Positions 1-5,269 of a DNA stretch of 7,118 bases are shown one piece after another. Every line of letters starts with the position of its first letter. Position 1 is the first letter of the stretch. Source of the stretch: an uncultured Hyphomonadaceae bacterium (GTDB lineage: Bacteria > Pseudomonadota > Alphaproteobacteria > Caulobacterales > Hyphomonadaceae). A program made the position numbers and the translations under genes. The notes below the pieces were generated by a model. It had not been told where the DNA came from. It did no database searches and saw only the letters and a program-made list of their open reading frames with translations. The DNA lies in contig CALLCD010000241.1 in the NCBI GenBank assembly GCA_938049795.1, positions 1 through 7,118 on the forward strand, written 5' to 3'.

Positions 1-99
1 CTCTTCGAGTTCCACCGACCACACATCCGCCTTGTCCGCATGCGCACAGGCAAACGACAAAACGAAGACAACGAAAACAGAAACCACAAAACGCAACAT
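1..99 (-). CDS. Secreted or periplasmic protein, N-terminal fragment
   Basis: Partial gene that runs off the left edge. Only the first 33 residues are visible, from an ATG at 99. The translation begins MLRFVVSVFVVFVLSFACAH and continues with a charged stretch (ADKADVWSVELEE). This has the form of a Sec signal peptide: one Arg near the start, about 12 hydrophobic residues, then an AHA-D site that suits signal peptidase I. A Cys at residue 18 (SFAC) is a poor lipobox, so a lipoprotein is less likely. No clear Shine-Dalgarno sequence precedes the ATG. The gene follows the acetyltransferase gene on the same strand after 81 nt. The mature domain is outside the window, so no function can be given. 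It is not leuD, which would have no signal peptide. Confidence 0.6.
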   Translation of the reverse strand, partial: MLRFVVSVFVVFVLSFACAHADKADVWSVELEE

Positions 100-180
100 A
101 GGTAATTTTCTGACAAAAACTCAGGTGAGATGCAAGGGGCGGCCAGCAGGAACAAACGCGCGGCCCGAAGGAAAATCCCC

Positions 181-849
181 TCACCCCCCAAACGCCCCCA
201 GCGCACGCACCTGCCGCCCCGCCGCATCAAAATTCTCCGGCGCGAGCCAGCCTTGATACGCCGCTTGGAGCGCAGGCCAGTCCGCATCGGTCATCGCAAA
301 CCAGGCCGTGTCGCGGCTCTTGCCTTTGACCACCATATCGTTTCGGAAGACGCCTTCAAACCGGAAGCCAAACCGCTCCGCCGCCCGCCGTGACGCGGCA
401 TTGGCATTGTCGCACTTCCATTCAAACCGGCGATAACCAAGCCCCTCAAACACATGCGCGGCCATCAGATACACCACCTCTGTCGCCTCACGCGTCCGCT
501 TGAGCGCCGGACCAAACGTCACGCAACCAATCTCCGCGCTGCCATGCGTTTCGCGGACACGCATAAAACTTGCCATGCCCAAAACCGCGCCCGTCCCAAG
601 GTGACAGATCACAGACGTTTCCCAGTCAAAACGCTGGCGAACAAATTCATATATCTGCTCAAACACCGCACGCTCAGGAAACGGACCAAGCGGCATATAG
701 GTCCACAAATCATCATTCTGCGCGCCGCCAACCGCCGCAAACAAGCCATCGCCATGGATGGCCCAATCCAGCCGCTCCAGCCGCACATAGCGCCCTTCCA
801 GCACGTCCGGTGCAGGCCGCTCTTTCGCTGTCCAGCCGTTCAGGCTCAC
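181..849 (-). CDS. GNAT family N-acetyltransferase, RimJ/RimL type
   Basis: Predicted acetyl-CoA-dependent N-acetyltransferase of 222 residues, close to the usual length of RimJ/RimL-like proteins. The N-terminus (LEGRYVRLERLDW, 17-29) is the opening strand typical of this group. The acetyl-CoA-binding region lies around residues 110-160 (FGPALKRTREATEVVYLM, then GLGYRRFEWKCDNANAASRR), and RNDMVVKGKSRDTAWFAMTD (169-188) is the conserved end of the fold. Family members acetylate the N-termini of ribosomal proteins, or small molecules; the substrate here cannot be read from sequence. The start is GTG at 849, overlapping the leuC stop as GTGA, so translation is probably coupled to leuC. Only a weak G-rich stretch precedes it. 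Cytoplasmic, with no signal peptide. Family assignment is secure; the role is unknown. Confidence 0.88.
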   Translation of the reverse strand: MSLNGWTAKERPAPDVLEGRYVRLERLDWAIHGDGLFAAVGGAQNDDLWTYMPLGPFPERAVFEQIYEFVRQRFDWETSVICHLGTGAVLGMASFMRVRETHGSAEIGCVTFGPALKRTREATEVVYLMAAHVFEGLGYRRFEWKCDNANAASRRAAERFGFRFEGVFRNDMVVKGKSRDTAWFAMTDADWPALQAAYQGWLAPENFDAAGRQVRALGAFGG

Positions 850-2270
850 CCAATCACCCCGTTCACAGCCGCCCTCGCCGCCAGCACCGGGCTCATCAAA
901 TGCGTCCGCCCGCCGCGCCCTTGTCGGCCTTCAAAATTCCGGTTCGAGGTCGACGCGCAGCGTTCGCCGGGCGCCAAAATATCAGGGTTCATACCAAGAC
1001 ACATCGAACAGCCCGGCTCGCGCCATTCAAACCCCGCCGCCAGAAACACCTCATCCAGCCCCTCCGCCTCGGCCTGCGCGCGCACCAGTCCCGAACCCGG
1101 CACAACCATCGCCCGCACCCCCTCGGCCACCTGTCCCCCACGCGCAATTTCCGCCGCCGCGCGCAAATCCTCAATCCGCGAATTGGTACACGAGCCGATA
1201 AACACACGCTGGACCGGCACCCCCGCAATCTTCTGCCCACCTTCAAGCCCCATATAGTCAAGCGCCCGCTCAATCGCCGCCCGCTTGACGCCATCGCTGA
1301 CATCCTCCGAGGACGGAACAGTTGCCGAGAGCGCAATCGCCTGTTCAGGGCTCGTCCCCCATGTCACCGTCGGCTCGACATCTTCAGCGCGGATATGCAC
1401 AATCTCATCCCACACCGCATCATCATCCGAATAAAGCGTCGCCCAGTATTTCTCCGCCATTTCCCACGCGCCCGCTTTGGGCGCAGAGGGCCGCCCGCGC
1501 ATATAGTCAAGCGTCGTCGCATCCGGCGCAATCAGCCCCGCCCGCGCGCCGCCCTCAATCGAAAGATTGCACAGCGTCATCCGCCCTTCCATGCTCAAGC
1601 CAGCCACAGCCTCGCCGCGATACTCCATGACATAGCCGGTGCCCCCCGCCGTACCGATTTTCGCAATCAGATGCAGAGCGAGGTCTTTCGCAGTAACCCC
1701 CTCTGCCAGCGTGCCGGAGACCTCAATCGCCATGTTCTTCATCTTGCGCGCCCGCAAAGTCTGCGTTGCGAGCACATGTTCGACCTCGCTCGTGCCAATG
1801 CCATGAGCGAGCGCACCAAACGCGCCATGCGTCGAGGTATGGCTGTCCCCGCACACAATCGTCATGCCCGGCTGGGTCCGCCCCTGCTCTGGCCCGACAA
1901 CATGAACGATGCCGTTTTTGATGTCGCCCATCGGGAAAAACTCAATGCCATGTTCGGCGACATTTCGGGTCAGCGTCTCAAGCTGGGTCCGCGCCGCCAT
2001 ATCCTTGACACCGGCCAGCCCCGCCGCCTGATTTTCCGTCGGCGTATTATGGTCAGCCACCGCCAGAGTAAGATCCGGACGGCGCACTTTCCGGCCCGCT
2101 TGCGCCAGCCCATCAAAAGCTTGGGGCGTCGTCACTTCATGGATCAGATGCAGATCAATATAGATGAGCCTCTCAGCCGCGTTTTTCGGGCTATCGGCTG
2201 ATCCATTGGTCCCAACCTCTCCCACACAATGGGCGTCCCATATCTTGTCATAGAGTGTTTTGCCTGCCAT
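846..2270 (-). CDS. leuC: 3-isopropylmalate dehydratase large subunit LeuC
   Basis: Large subunit of isopropylmalate isomerase, which with LeuD converts 2-isopropylmalate to 3-isopropylmalate in leucine synthesis, in the cytoplasm. The protein has 474 residues (E. coli about 466). The aconitase-family [4Fe-4S] ligands are all present: Cys361 in FIGSCTNSR, and Cys421 and Cys424 in GCSMCLGMNPD. Other hallmarks are the start MAGKTLYDKIWDAH, HEVTTPQAFDGL (45-56), VCGDSHTSTHGAFG (139-152) and STSNRNFEGRQG near the end. The ATG at 2270 is chosen because it matches the family N-terminus and has GGAGG at 2282-2286, 11 nt upstream; an in-frame TTG at 2288 lies next to that site. Compared with E. coli, about 9-10 extra residues lie between the first helix and YIDLHL (about 21-38). 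The stop overlaps the acetyltransferase start. leuD is not visible. Confidence 0.97.
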   Translation of the reverse strand: MAGKTLYDKIWDAHCVGEVGTNGSADSPKNAAERLIYIDLHLIHEVTTPQAFDGLAQAGRKVRRPDLTLAVADHNTPTENQAAGLAGVKDMAARTQLETLTRNVAEHGIEFFPMGDIKNGIVHVVGPEQGRTQPGMTIVCGDSHTSTHGAFGALAHGIGTSEVEHVLATQTLRARKMKNMAIEVSGTLAEGVTAKDLALHLIAKIGTAGGTGYVMEYRGEAVAGLSMEGRMTLCNLSIEGGARAGLIAPDATTLDYMRGRPSAPKAGAWEMAEKYWATLYSDDDAVWDEIVHIRAEDVEPTVTWGTSPEQAIALSATVPSSEDVSDGVKRAAIERALDYMGLEGGQKIAGVPVQRVFIGSCTNSRIEDLRAAAEIARGGQVAEGVRAMVVPGSGLVRAQAEAEGLDEVFLAAGFEWREPGCSMCLGMNPDILAPGERCASTSNRNFEGRQGRGGRTHLMSPVLAARAAVNGVIG

Positions 2271-2330
2271 AGCCGGATTTGCCTCCAAAGTCGGGAAATT
2301 ATTCCGCTTCTAATGAAAGAAACGGTGCAT

Positions 2331-2344
2331 TTTTGCAAGCAAAA
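2331..2344. promoter_or_regulatory. Short inverted repeat between leuC and the VOC gene
   Basis: TTTTGC-AA-GCAAAA is a perfect 6+6 palindrome in the 157-bp gap between the two divergent genes. Its position would suit an operator acting on leuC or on both genes. No known regulator is recognised. A palindrome this short in an AT-rich patch can arise by chance. Confidence 0.25.
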
Positions 2345-2369
2345 TCCGCCGCACCCCAAACCCCGAAAA

Positions 2370-2397
2370 TGGACTCTGGATGTCATCAGGCTAGAAT
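2370..2397 (+). promoter_or_regulatory. Possible promoter for the VOC gene
   Basis: TGGACT (2370-2375, 4 of 6 match to TTGACA) and TAGAAT (2392-2397, 5 of 6 match to TATAAT) are separated by 16 bp. They lie about 30 bp ahead of the start codon at 2428, whose Shine-Dalgarno AAGGAGG is at 2416-2422. The position is sensible, but the -35 match is modest. Confidence 0.35.
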
Positions 2398-2427
2398 AGG
2401 CCCAGTGTTGGAGAAAAGGAGGATAAG

Positions 2428-2817
2428 ATGAACAGTTTGGGGAATTTTTCGGTCAGTCTTGCGGTCAAGGATCTGCGGGCCTCGCGGGCCTTCTACGAGA
2501 CATTGGGATTTACCGTCTTCCACGACCAGTCCGCACAAAACTGGATGATCCTGAAAAGCGCCACCGCCACGATTGGCCTGTTCCAGGGCATGTTCGAGGG
2601 CAATATCCTGACCTTTAATCCGGGCTGGGACGCCGAAGGCCAACCGACGGACACGCCCTTCGAGGATGTCCGCGCCATGCAGACACGGCTCAAAGGGGCA
2701 GGCATCGCCCTCGTCACCGAAGCAGACGAGGCCAGCACCGGACCAGCCAGCTTCATGGTCACCGATCCAGATGGAAATATGATCATGATCGACCAGCATG
2801 TCCCCGCGCCCGCCTGA
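2428..2817 (+). CDS. VOC family (glyoxalase/bleomycin resistance fold) protein
   Basis: A single vicinal-oxygen-chelate domain of 129 residues. The N-terminal half has the usual strand-helix start (SVSLAVKDLRASRAFYETLGF, from residue 8) followed by NWMILKS and GLFQGMFEGNILTFNPGWD. The C-terminal half ends in FMVTDPDGNMIMIDQH (109-124). I recognise this subgroup by its FQGMFE..ILTFNPGWD segment. The positions that usually carry metal ligands in glyoxalase I differ: Ser8/Ser10 where a His is common, and Met120 where a Glu is common. Metal-dependent lyase activity is therefore doubtful and the substrate is unknown. A strong AAGGAGG lies 5 nt before the ATG. The gene is transcribed alone, divergently from leuC, and ends 12 nt from the convergent small ORF at 2830-3030. 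Cytoplasmic. Confidence 0.88.
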   Translation: MNSLGNFSVSLAVKDLRASRAFYETLGFTVFHDQSAQNWMILKSATATIGLFQGMFEGNILTFNPGWDAEGQPTDTPFEDVRAMQTRLKGAGIALVTEADEASTGPASFMVTDPDGNMIMIDQHVPAPA

Positions 2818-2829
2818 ACCGGCGAGAGT

Positions 2830-3030
2830 TCAGCAATGGCCAACCGGCCCCTGATCATGCTCAAGCAAAACCAGCTCCGAGGTCAGCCATTGATAATGCT
2901 GTTCAAGCCGGCGCACCATGCCAAGGTCAATCTCGGCCCGTGTGGAGAGCTCCTCGCGCCACGCTTCGAGAATGCGCACTTGGGTTTTCAGCCAATTGGT
3001 CATCATATTGTCAGTCATTGAGAGATACAT
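2830..3030 (-). CDS. Small hypothetical protein behind a Fur-type promoter
   Basis: I do not recognise this 66-residue protein. It reads as a mostly helical, soluble peptide with Trp, Tyr and His residues (NWLKTQVRILEAWREELSTR, then MVRRLEQHYQWLTSELVLLE) and ends in GPVGHC. It has no signal peptide or membrane segment. Codon choice resembles its neighbours, which supports a real gene. The ATG at 3030 has only a weak AGG about 4 nt upstream; an in-frame ATG at 3018 would give 62 residues (MTDNMM...). The strongest support is upstream: a good promoter containing a Fur-box-like palindrome at 3110-3137 points at it, with an estimated leader of about 70 nt. If correct, it would be induced by iron limitation. 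It might instead be the transcribed part of a regulatory RNA. It converges on the VOC gene. Confidence 0.5.
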   Translation of the reverse strand: MYLSMTDNMMTNWLKTQVRILEAWREELSTRAEIDLGMVRRLEQHYQWLTSELVLLEHDQGPVGHC

Positions 3031-3109
3031 TTTGCCTGTGTCCTGTCTGCTAAGGGATTACACGAACACGCGCCCTGTGCGCCGGTCCATGACAACCAAT
3101 CTACAGTCT

Positions 3110-3137
3110 ATTAGATGCGAATGCAAATCATTCTCAA
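3110..3137 (-). promoter_or_regulatory. Promoter with embedded Fur box
   Basis: On the minus strand, TTGAGA (3137-3132, 5 of 6 match to TTGACA) and TCTAAT (3115-3110, 5 of 6 match to TATAAT) are 16 bp apart. Between and overlapping them, plus-strand 3117-3135 reads GCGAATGCAAATCATTCTC. This matches the classical 19-bp Fur box GATAATGATAATCATTATC at 14 positions and contains the perfect palindrome GAATG-N5-CATTC. An operator overlapping the -35/-10 spacer is the standard layout for Fur repression. Predicted transcription runs leftward from about 3103 into the small ORF at 2830-3030. In the plus direction it would run straight into the rplS terminator, so the minus-strand role is preferred. Confidence 0.65.
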
Positions 3138-3153
3138 TAATAGTTTTGTGACT

Positions 3154-3188
3154 AAAAAAGCCCCACACGCTGACGTGAAGGGCTTTTT
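3154..3188 (-). terminator. Intrinsic terminator of the trmD-rplS unit
   Basis: AAAAAGCCC (3155-3163) pairs with GGGCTTTTT (3180-3188). After a 2x2 internal loop, an inner stem CACG/CGTG (3166-3169 with 3174-3177) closes on CTGA. On the minus strand the stem ends in a run of six Ts, 25 nt after the rplS stop. The T-run on the other side means it could also stop plus-strand transcripts. It separates rplS from the Fur-type promoter. Confidence 0.88.
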
Positions 3189-3212
3189 GAAAATAATAAA
3201 TGGCTGGCCGCG

Positions 3213-3785
3213 CTACTCTTCTGCGCCGCCTTCACCCTGATCAGCTTCTGCAGCCTCTTCAGCCGCTTTCGCTTCGGCGGCCGCAGCCGCTTCTGCTTCA
3301 GCTTTCGCCTTGGCAGCCGCTTCGCGCTCGGCAGCGGCAGCTTCTTTGCGGGCCAGCTTGTCAGCCGCTTTCTGACGCTTACGCTCGGTTTTGGACACCG
3401 CAATCACAGTCTGCTCGATGCCGTGGCCGGAGGTCCGCTCGGCGATCCGTGCCGACTTACCGCGACGGTCGCGCAGATAGTAAAGCTTGGCGCGACGAAC
3501 GCGGCCCTTACGCTTGACTTCGATGCTCTCGATCATCGGCGAGACAACAGGGAAGACGCGCTCGACGCCCTCACCAAAAGAGATCTTGCGAACGGTGAAG
3601 CTTTCATTCAGTCCGCCACCGGAGCGCGCAATACAGACGCCTTCAAAACGCTGGACGCGCTCGCGCTCGCCTTCCTTGATCCGCACATTCACGGTCAGCG
3701 TGTCACCCGGAGAGAAATCCGGAATGGTTTTTCCAGCGGTCACCCGCGCAACTTCTTCAGCTTCAAGCTGCTCAATTACATTCAT
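3213..3785 (-). CDS. rplS: 50S ribosomal protein L19 with extended C-terminus
   Basis: L19 of the large ribosomal subunit, which lies at the interface with the 30S subunit. Residues 1 to about 115 are the conserved protein: MNVIEQLEAEEV, FSPGDTLTVNVRIKEGERER, QRFEGVCIAR, GVERVFPVVSPMIESIEVKR and RRAKLYYLRDRRGKSARI. The total of 190 residues is far above the usual 115-130. From about residue 121, and strongly from 136, the chain becomes an Ala/Glu/Lys-rich, low-complexity segment likely to be a long helix or coiled coil, ending acidic (QGEGGAEE). The reading frame has no sign of a frameshift, so the tail appears genuine. GGAG at 3793-3796 lies 7 nt before the ATG. The start overlaps the end of trmD by 14 nt, suggesting one mRNA with coupled translation. 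A strong terminator follows. Confidence 0.97.
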   Translation of the reverse strand: MNVIEQLEAEEVARVTAGKTIPDFSPGDTLTVNVRIKEGERERVQRFEGVCIARSGGGLNESFTVRKISFGEGVERVFPVVSPMIESIEVKRKGRVRRAKLYYLRDRRGKSARIAERTSGHGIEQTVIAVSKTERKRQKAADKLARKEAAAAEREAAAKAKAEAEAAAAAEAKAAEEAAEADQGEGGAEE

Positions 3786-4500
3786 CGTCCGTCTCCGACG
3801 CTCGTAGGTCTGTCCCTGAAGGGTAAGCGGCCCATAAATCGGGTCTACGCGCCCGTGTCAACGCTTTACTTCGGTTCAGACGCCATTCTTTGATCCGGCC
3901 ATGATTGCCAGACAGAAGCTCAAGGGGGATATCTCGCCCCTCCCAGACCCTTGGCGCCGTATATAAAGGGTATTCGAGCAGCCCCGTCTCGAAGCTTTCC
4001 TCGTCGAGCGATGCGGCATTTCCAGCGACCCCGGGAAGCAATCTCACCGTCGCCTCGATCAGGGCCTGCGCGGCAACTTCTCCGCCTGCGAGCACAAAAT
4101 CCCCGAGCGACACCTCCTCCAGCCCCCGCGCCTCGATCACGCGCTCGTCGAGCCCTTCAAACCGGCCACACAGCACCACCATGCCCGGCCCTGCGGCGAG
4201 CTCATGCGCGCGGACCTGCGAAAACGGTTTTCCGCGCGGGCTCGGATAAAGCAGCGGCCTGCCCTCGGCCGCCACCGCATCAATCGCTGCCGCCGCCACA
4301 TCAGCACGCAAAACCAGCCCCGCACCGCCACCGGCCGGTGTGTCATCAACTTTACGATGCTTTCCGATCCCAAAATCGCGCAAATCGACCGTTTCAAGCC
4401 CCCAAAGCCCCTGTTTTCGCGCACGCGCCAGAATCGACACATCCAAAGCCCCGGGGAAAGCCTCGGGGTAGAGCGTAATAATGGTGGCGTTAAAGGTCAT
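3772..4500 (-). CDS. trmD: tRNA (guanine37-N1)-methyltransferase TrmD
   Basis: Methylates G37 next to the anticodon using S-adenosylmethionine, preventing +1 frameshifting; usually essential; cytoplasmic. At 242 residues it is normal length (E. coli 255, with a longer tail). SPOUT trefoil-knot motifs are present: DDTPAGGGAGLVLRADV (52-68), LCGRFEGLDERVIE (110-123), SLGDFVLAGGE (131-141), RLLPGVAGNAAS (153-164) and LLSGNHGRIKEWR (195-207). Arg153 matches the E. coli catalytic Arg154, but the position of general base Asp169 is Glu168 (DEESF). The start MTFNATIITLYPEAFPG at 4500 is chosen by family match. It has no Shine-Dalgarno of its own; a GGAG upstream serves a 12-codon leader ORF whose stop overlaps this ATG. 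An in-frame GTG at 4539 is too close to that GGAG. The 3' end overlaps rplS by 14 nt. Confidence 0.96.
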   Translation of the reverse strand: MTFNATIITLYPEAFPGALDVSILARARKQGLWGLETVDLRDFGIGKHRKVDDTPAGGGAGLVLRADVAAAAIDAVAAEGRPLLYPSPRGKPFSQVRAHELAAGPGMVVLCGRFEGLDERVIEARGLEEVSLGDFVLAGGEVAAQALIEATVRLLPGVAGNAASLDEESFETGLLEYPLYTAPRVWEGRDIPLELLSGNHGRIKEWRLNRSKALTRARRPDLWAAYPSGTDLRASETDDECN

Positions 4501-4535
4501 AGCCGTGACATATCGAAAAGAGGCCGTCCGGTCAT
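4497..4535 (-). CDS. Possible 12-residue leader peptide ahead of trmD
   Basis: A short frame reads MTGRPLFDMSRL and then stops. GGAG at 4543-4546 lies 7 nt before its ATG, which is ideal spacing. Its TGA overlaps the trmD start as ATGA, the classic coupling arrangement. trmD itself has no ribosome site, so ribosomes ending here may restart on trmD. The peptide sequence shows no run of regulatory codons. It could be fortuitous, with GGAG instead helping a longer trmD form from GTG at 4539, though that spacing (3 nt) is poor. Confidence 0.4.
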   Translation of the reverse strand: MTGRPLFDMSRL

Positions 4536-4587
4536 CCACATTCTCCGGTCAGCACTCTGAATCCCGCCCGCCCTAATCAAAAAAATC

Positions 4588-4620
4588 AAAAAAAATGACC
4601 CGCGTGACGAAAATCACGGA
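4588..4620 (-). terminator. Probable minus-strand terminator between the DUF6614 gene and trmD
   Basis: On the minus strand, CCGTGA-TTTTCG-TCACG forms a short stem (extended by one bulged base and a further G-C pair). It is followed by GGTCA and then eight Ts (plus-strand As 4588-4595), and after a short break seven more Ts. This could end transcripts coming from the DUF6614-like gene about 230 nt upstream and isolate trmD-rplS. The stem is short and offset from the T-run, so it is not certain. The same palindrome has a CRP-like core (see findings). Confidence 0.4.
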
Positions 4621-4640
4621 TAGACCCATCCACCAGCGCT

Positions 4641-4889
4641 ATGGTTGGCTTATGGGCATTCTCATCAGGTTTCCGATCATGTTGGTGCTGGGTACCCATC
4701 CTCCTAGGCGTTTGCGCCATCTCGCTAGCGGGACCCCCACGTGCCCGCAAGCTCTTGTCATCTGGGGACAAATGGCAAGATAAGGATGGTGCAAACGTCT
4801 TTTATGACGCCCCCGGCCGGACGCCCCGCACAAATAGCTCAAACACCTATCTCAAACATCAGGCCAATCTCGATAGAGAGCAAATTTGA
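4641..4889 (+). CDS. Doubtful small membrane or exported protein
   Basis: An 82-residue open frame with a hydrophobic segment near its start (CWCWVPILLGVCAISLAG, about 14-31). A polar remainder follows (LLSSGDKWQDKDGANVFYDA and onward). That layout would fit a small membrane-anchored or exported protein. Against it, there is no Shine-Dalgarno before the ATG, no clear promoter, and it overlaps the convergent DUF6614-like gene by 38 nt. Other frames in this stretch also stay open, so this one may be chance. Nothing else in the 4561-4851 stretch looks like a gene. No family is recognised. Confidence 0.28.
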   Translation: MVGLWAFSSGFRSCWCWVPILLGVCAISLAGPPRARKLLSSGDKWQDKDGANVFYDAPGRTPRTNSSNTYLKHQANLDREQI

Positions 4890-5175
4890 CGTTCCGGACC
4901 ATTTTGTTCGCGGAGAAATGCAGAGTGTCGGTCACCCCCGCGCGCGCGGCGGCTGATTTGAACGCTTTATCCAGTTGCGCGAGGTCAAGCGTCTCGATCT
5001 GGATCAGAAATTCGGGAAACATGTCCGGCCTCAACCCCAATTTACACCGCAGCATCCGCCAAGTCTCGATCATACGCTCACCTTCCAGATGATCGAGAAA
5101 CAGCGCCACAGCCTCGGAAAACTTTCCCTCATCGGCATCGGGTTTTAACTCGAACCAAACCTGATACATATCCAT
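4852..5175 (-). CDS. DUF6614-like small protein
   Basis: A 107-residue cytoplasmic protein that I place in the DUF6614 family from its overall pattern: MDMYQVWFELKPD at the start, a helix with FLDHLEGERMIETWRMLRCK (26-45), LGLRPDMFPEFLIQIETLDL (46-65), and LHFSAN (85-90) with ALYRDWPD at the end. This looks like a small ferredoxin-like (ABM-type) alpha/beta fold, but the function of the family is not known to me. The ATG at 5175 is chosen because GGAG at 5182-5185 lies 6 nt upstream and the protein then opens as its relatives do; upstream in-frame starts would add a tail that does not match. It diverges from the glycosyltransferase with a 94-bp gap. A possible terminator lies about 230 nt beyond its stop. 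Confidence 0.75.
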   Translation of the reverse strand: MDMYQVWFELKPDADEGKFSEAVALFLDHLEGERMIETWRMLRCKLGLRPDMFPEFLIQIETLDLAQLDKAFKSAAARAGVTDTLHFSANKMVRNVKFALYRDWPDV

Positions 5176-5269
5176 AATCAACTCCATTGCGCGCTTTAGG
5201 CCTGCTTGACATCCATAGGGGGCTACCGGCAAGCCTTGTTGGATAAAGTATCAGGAGCCCCGCTGCAAC

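Noticed and set aside
454..1257. Plus-strand open frame spanning the acetyltransferase/leuC junction
   Set aside because: Composition is that of an antisense shadow, with no ribosome site or recognisable domain.
570..2201. Long plus-strand open frame of 543 codons opposite leuC
   Set aside because: Its translation is rich in Arg, Pro and His, as expected for the reverse complement of a GC-rich gene, and it matches no family; leuC on the minus strand is unmistakable.
2268..2288. Earlier TTG start for leuC
   Set aside because: It sits beside the GGAGG itself and would add six residues not found in the family.
2386..2799. Minus-strand open frame opposite the VOC gene
   Set aside because: The plus-strand VOC domain explains the sequence and has a strong Shine-Dalgarno; the opposite frame has no domain.
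3058..3090. Ten-codon frame in the leader of the Fur-type transcript (MDRRTGRVFV)
   Set aside because: No ribosome site before its ATG; likely chance.
3423..3893. Plus-strand open frame opposite rplS and trmD
   Set aside because: Lies across two certain genes and has no family signature.
4586..4771. Minus-strand frame preceded by AGGAGG near 4699-4704
   Set aside because: The AGGAGG directly abuts its internal ATG (0 nt spacing), the peptide is low-complexity and polar, and nothing like it is recognised.
5206..5211. Perfect TTGACA -35 before the glycosyltransferase
   Set aside because: No -10-like hexamer at 16-19 bp; not counted as a promoter.
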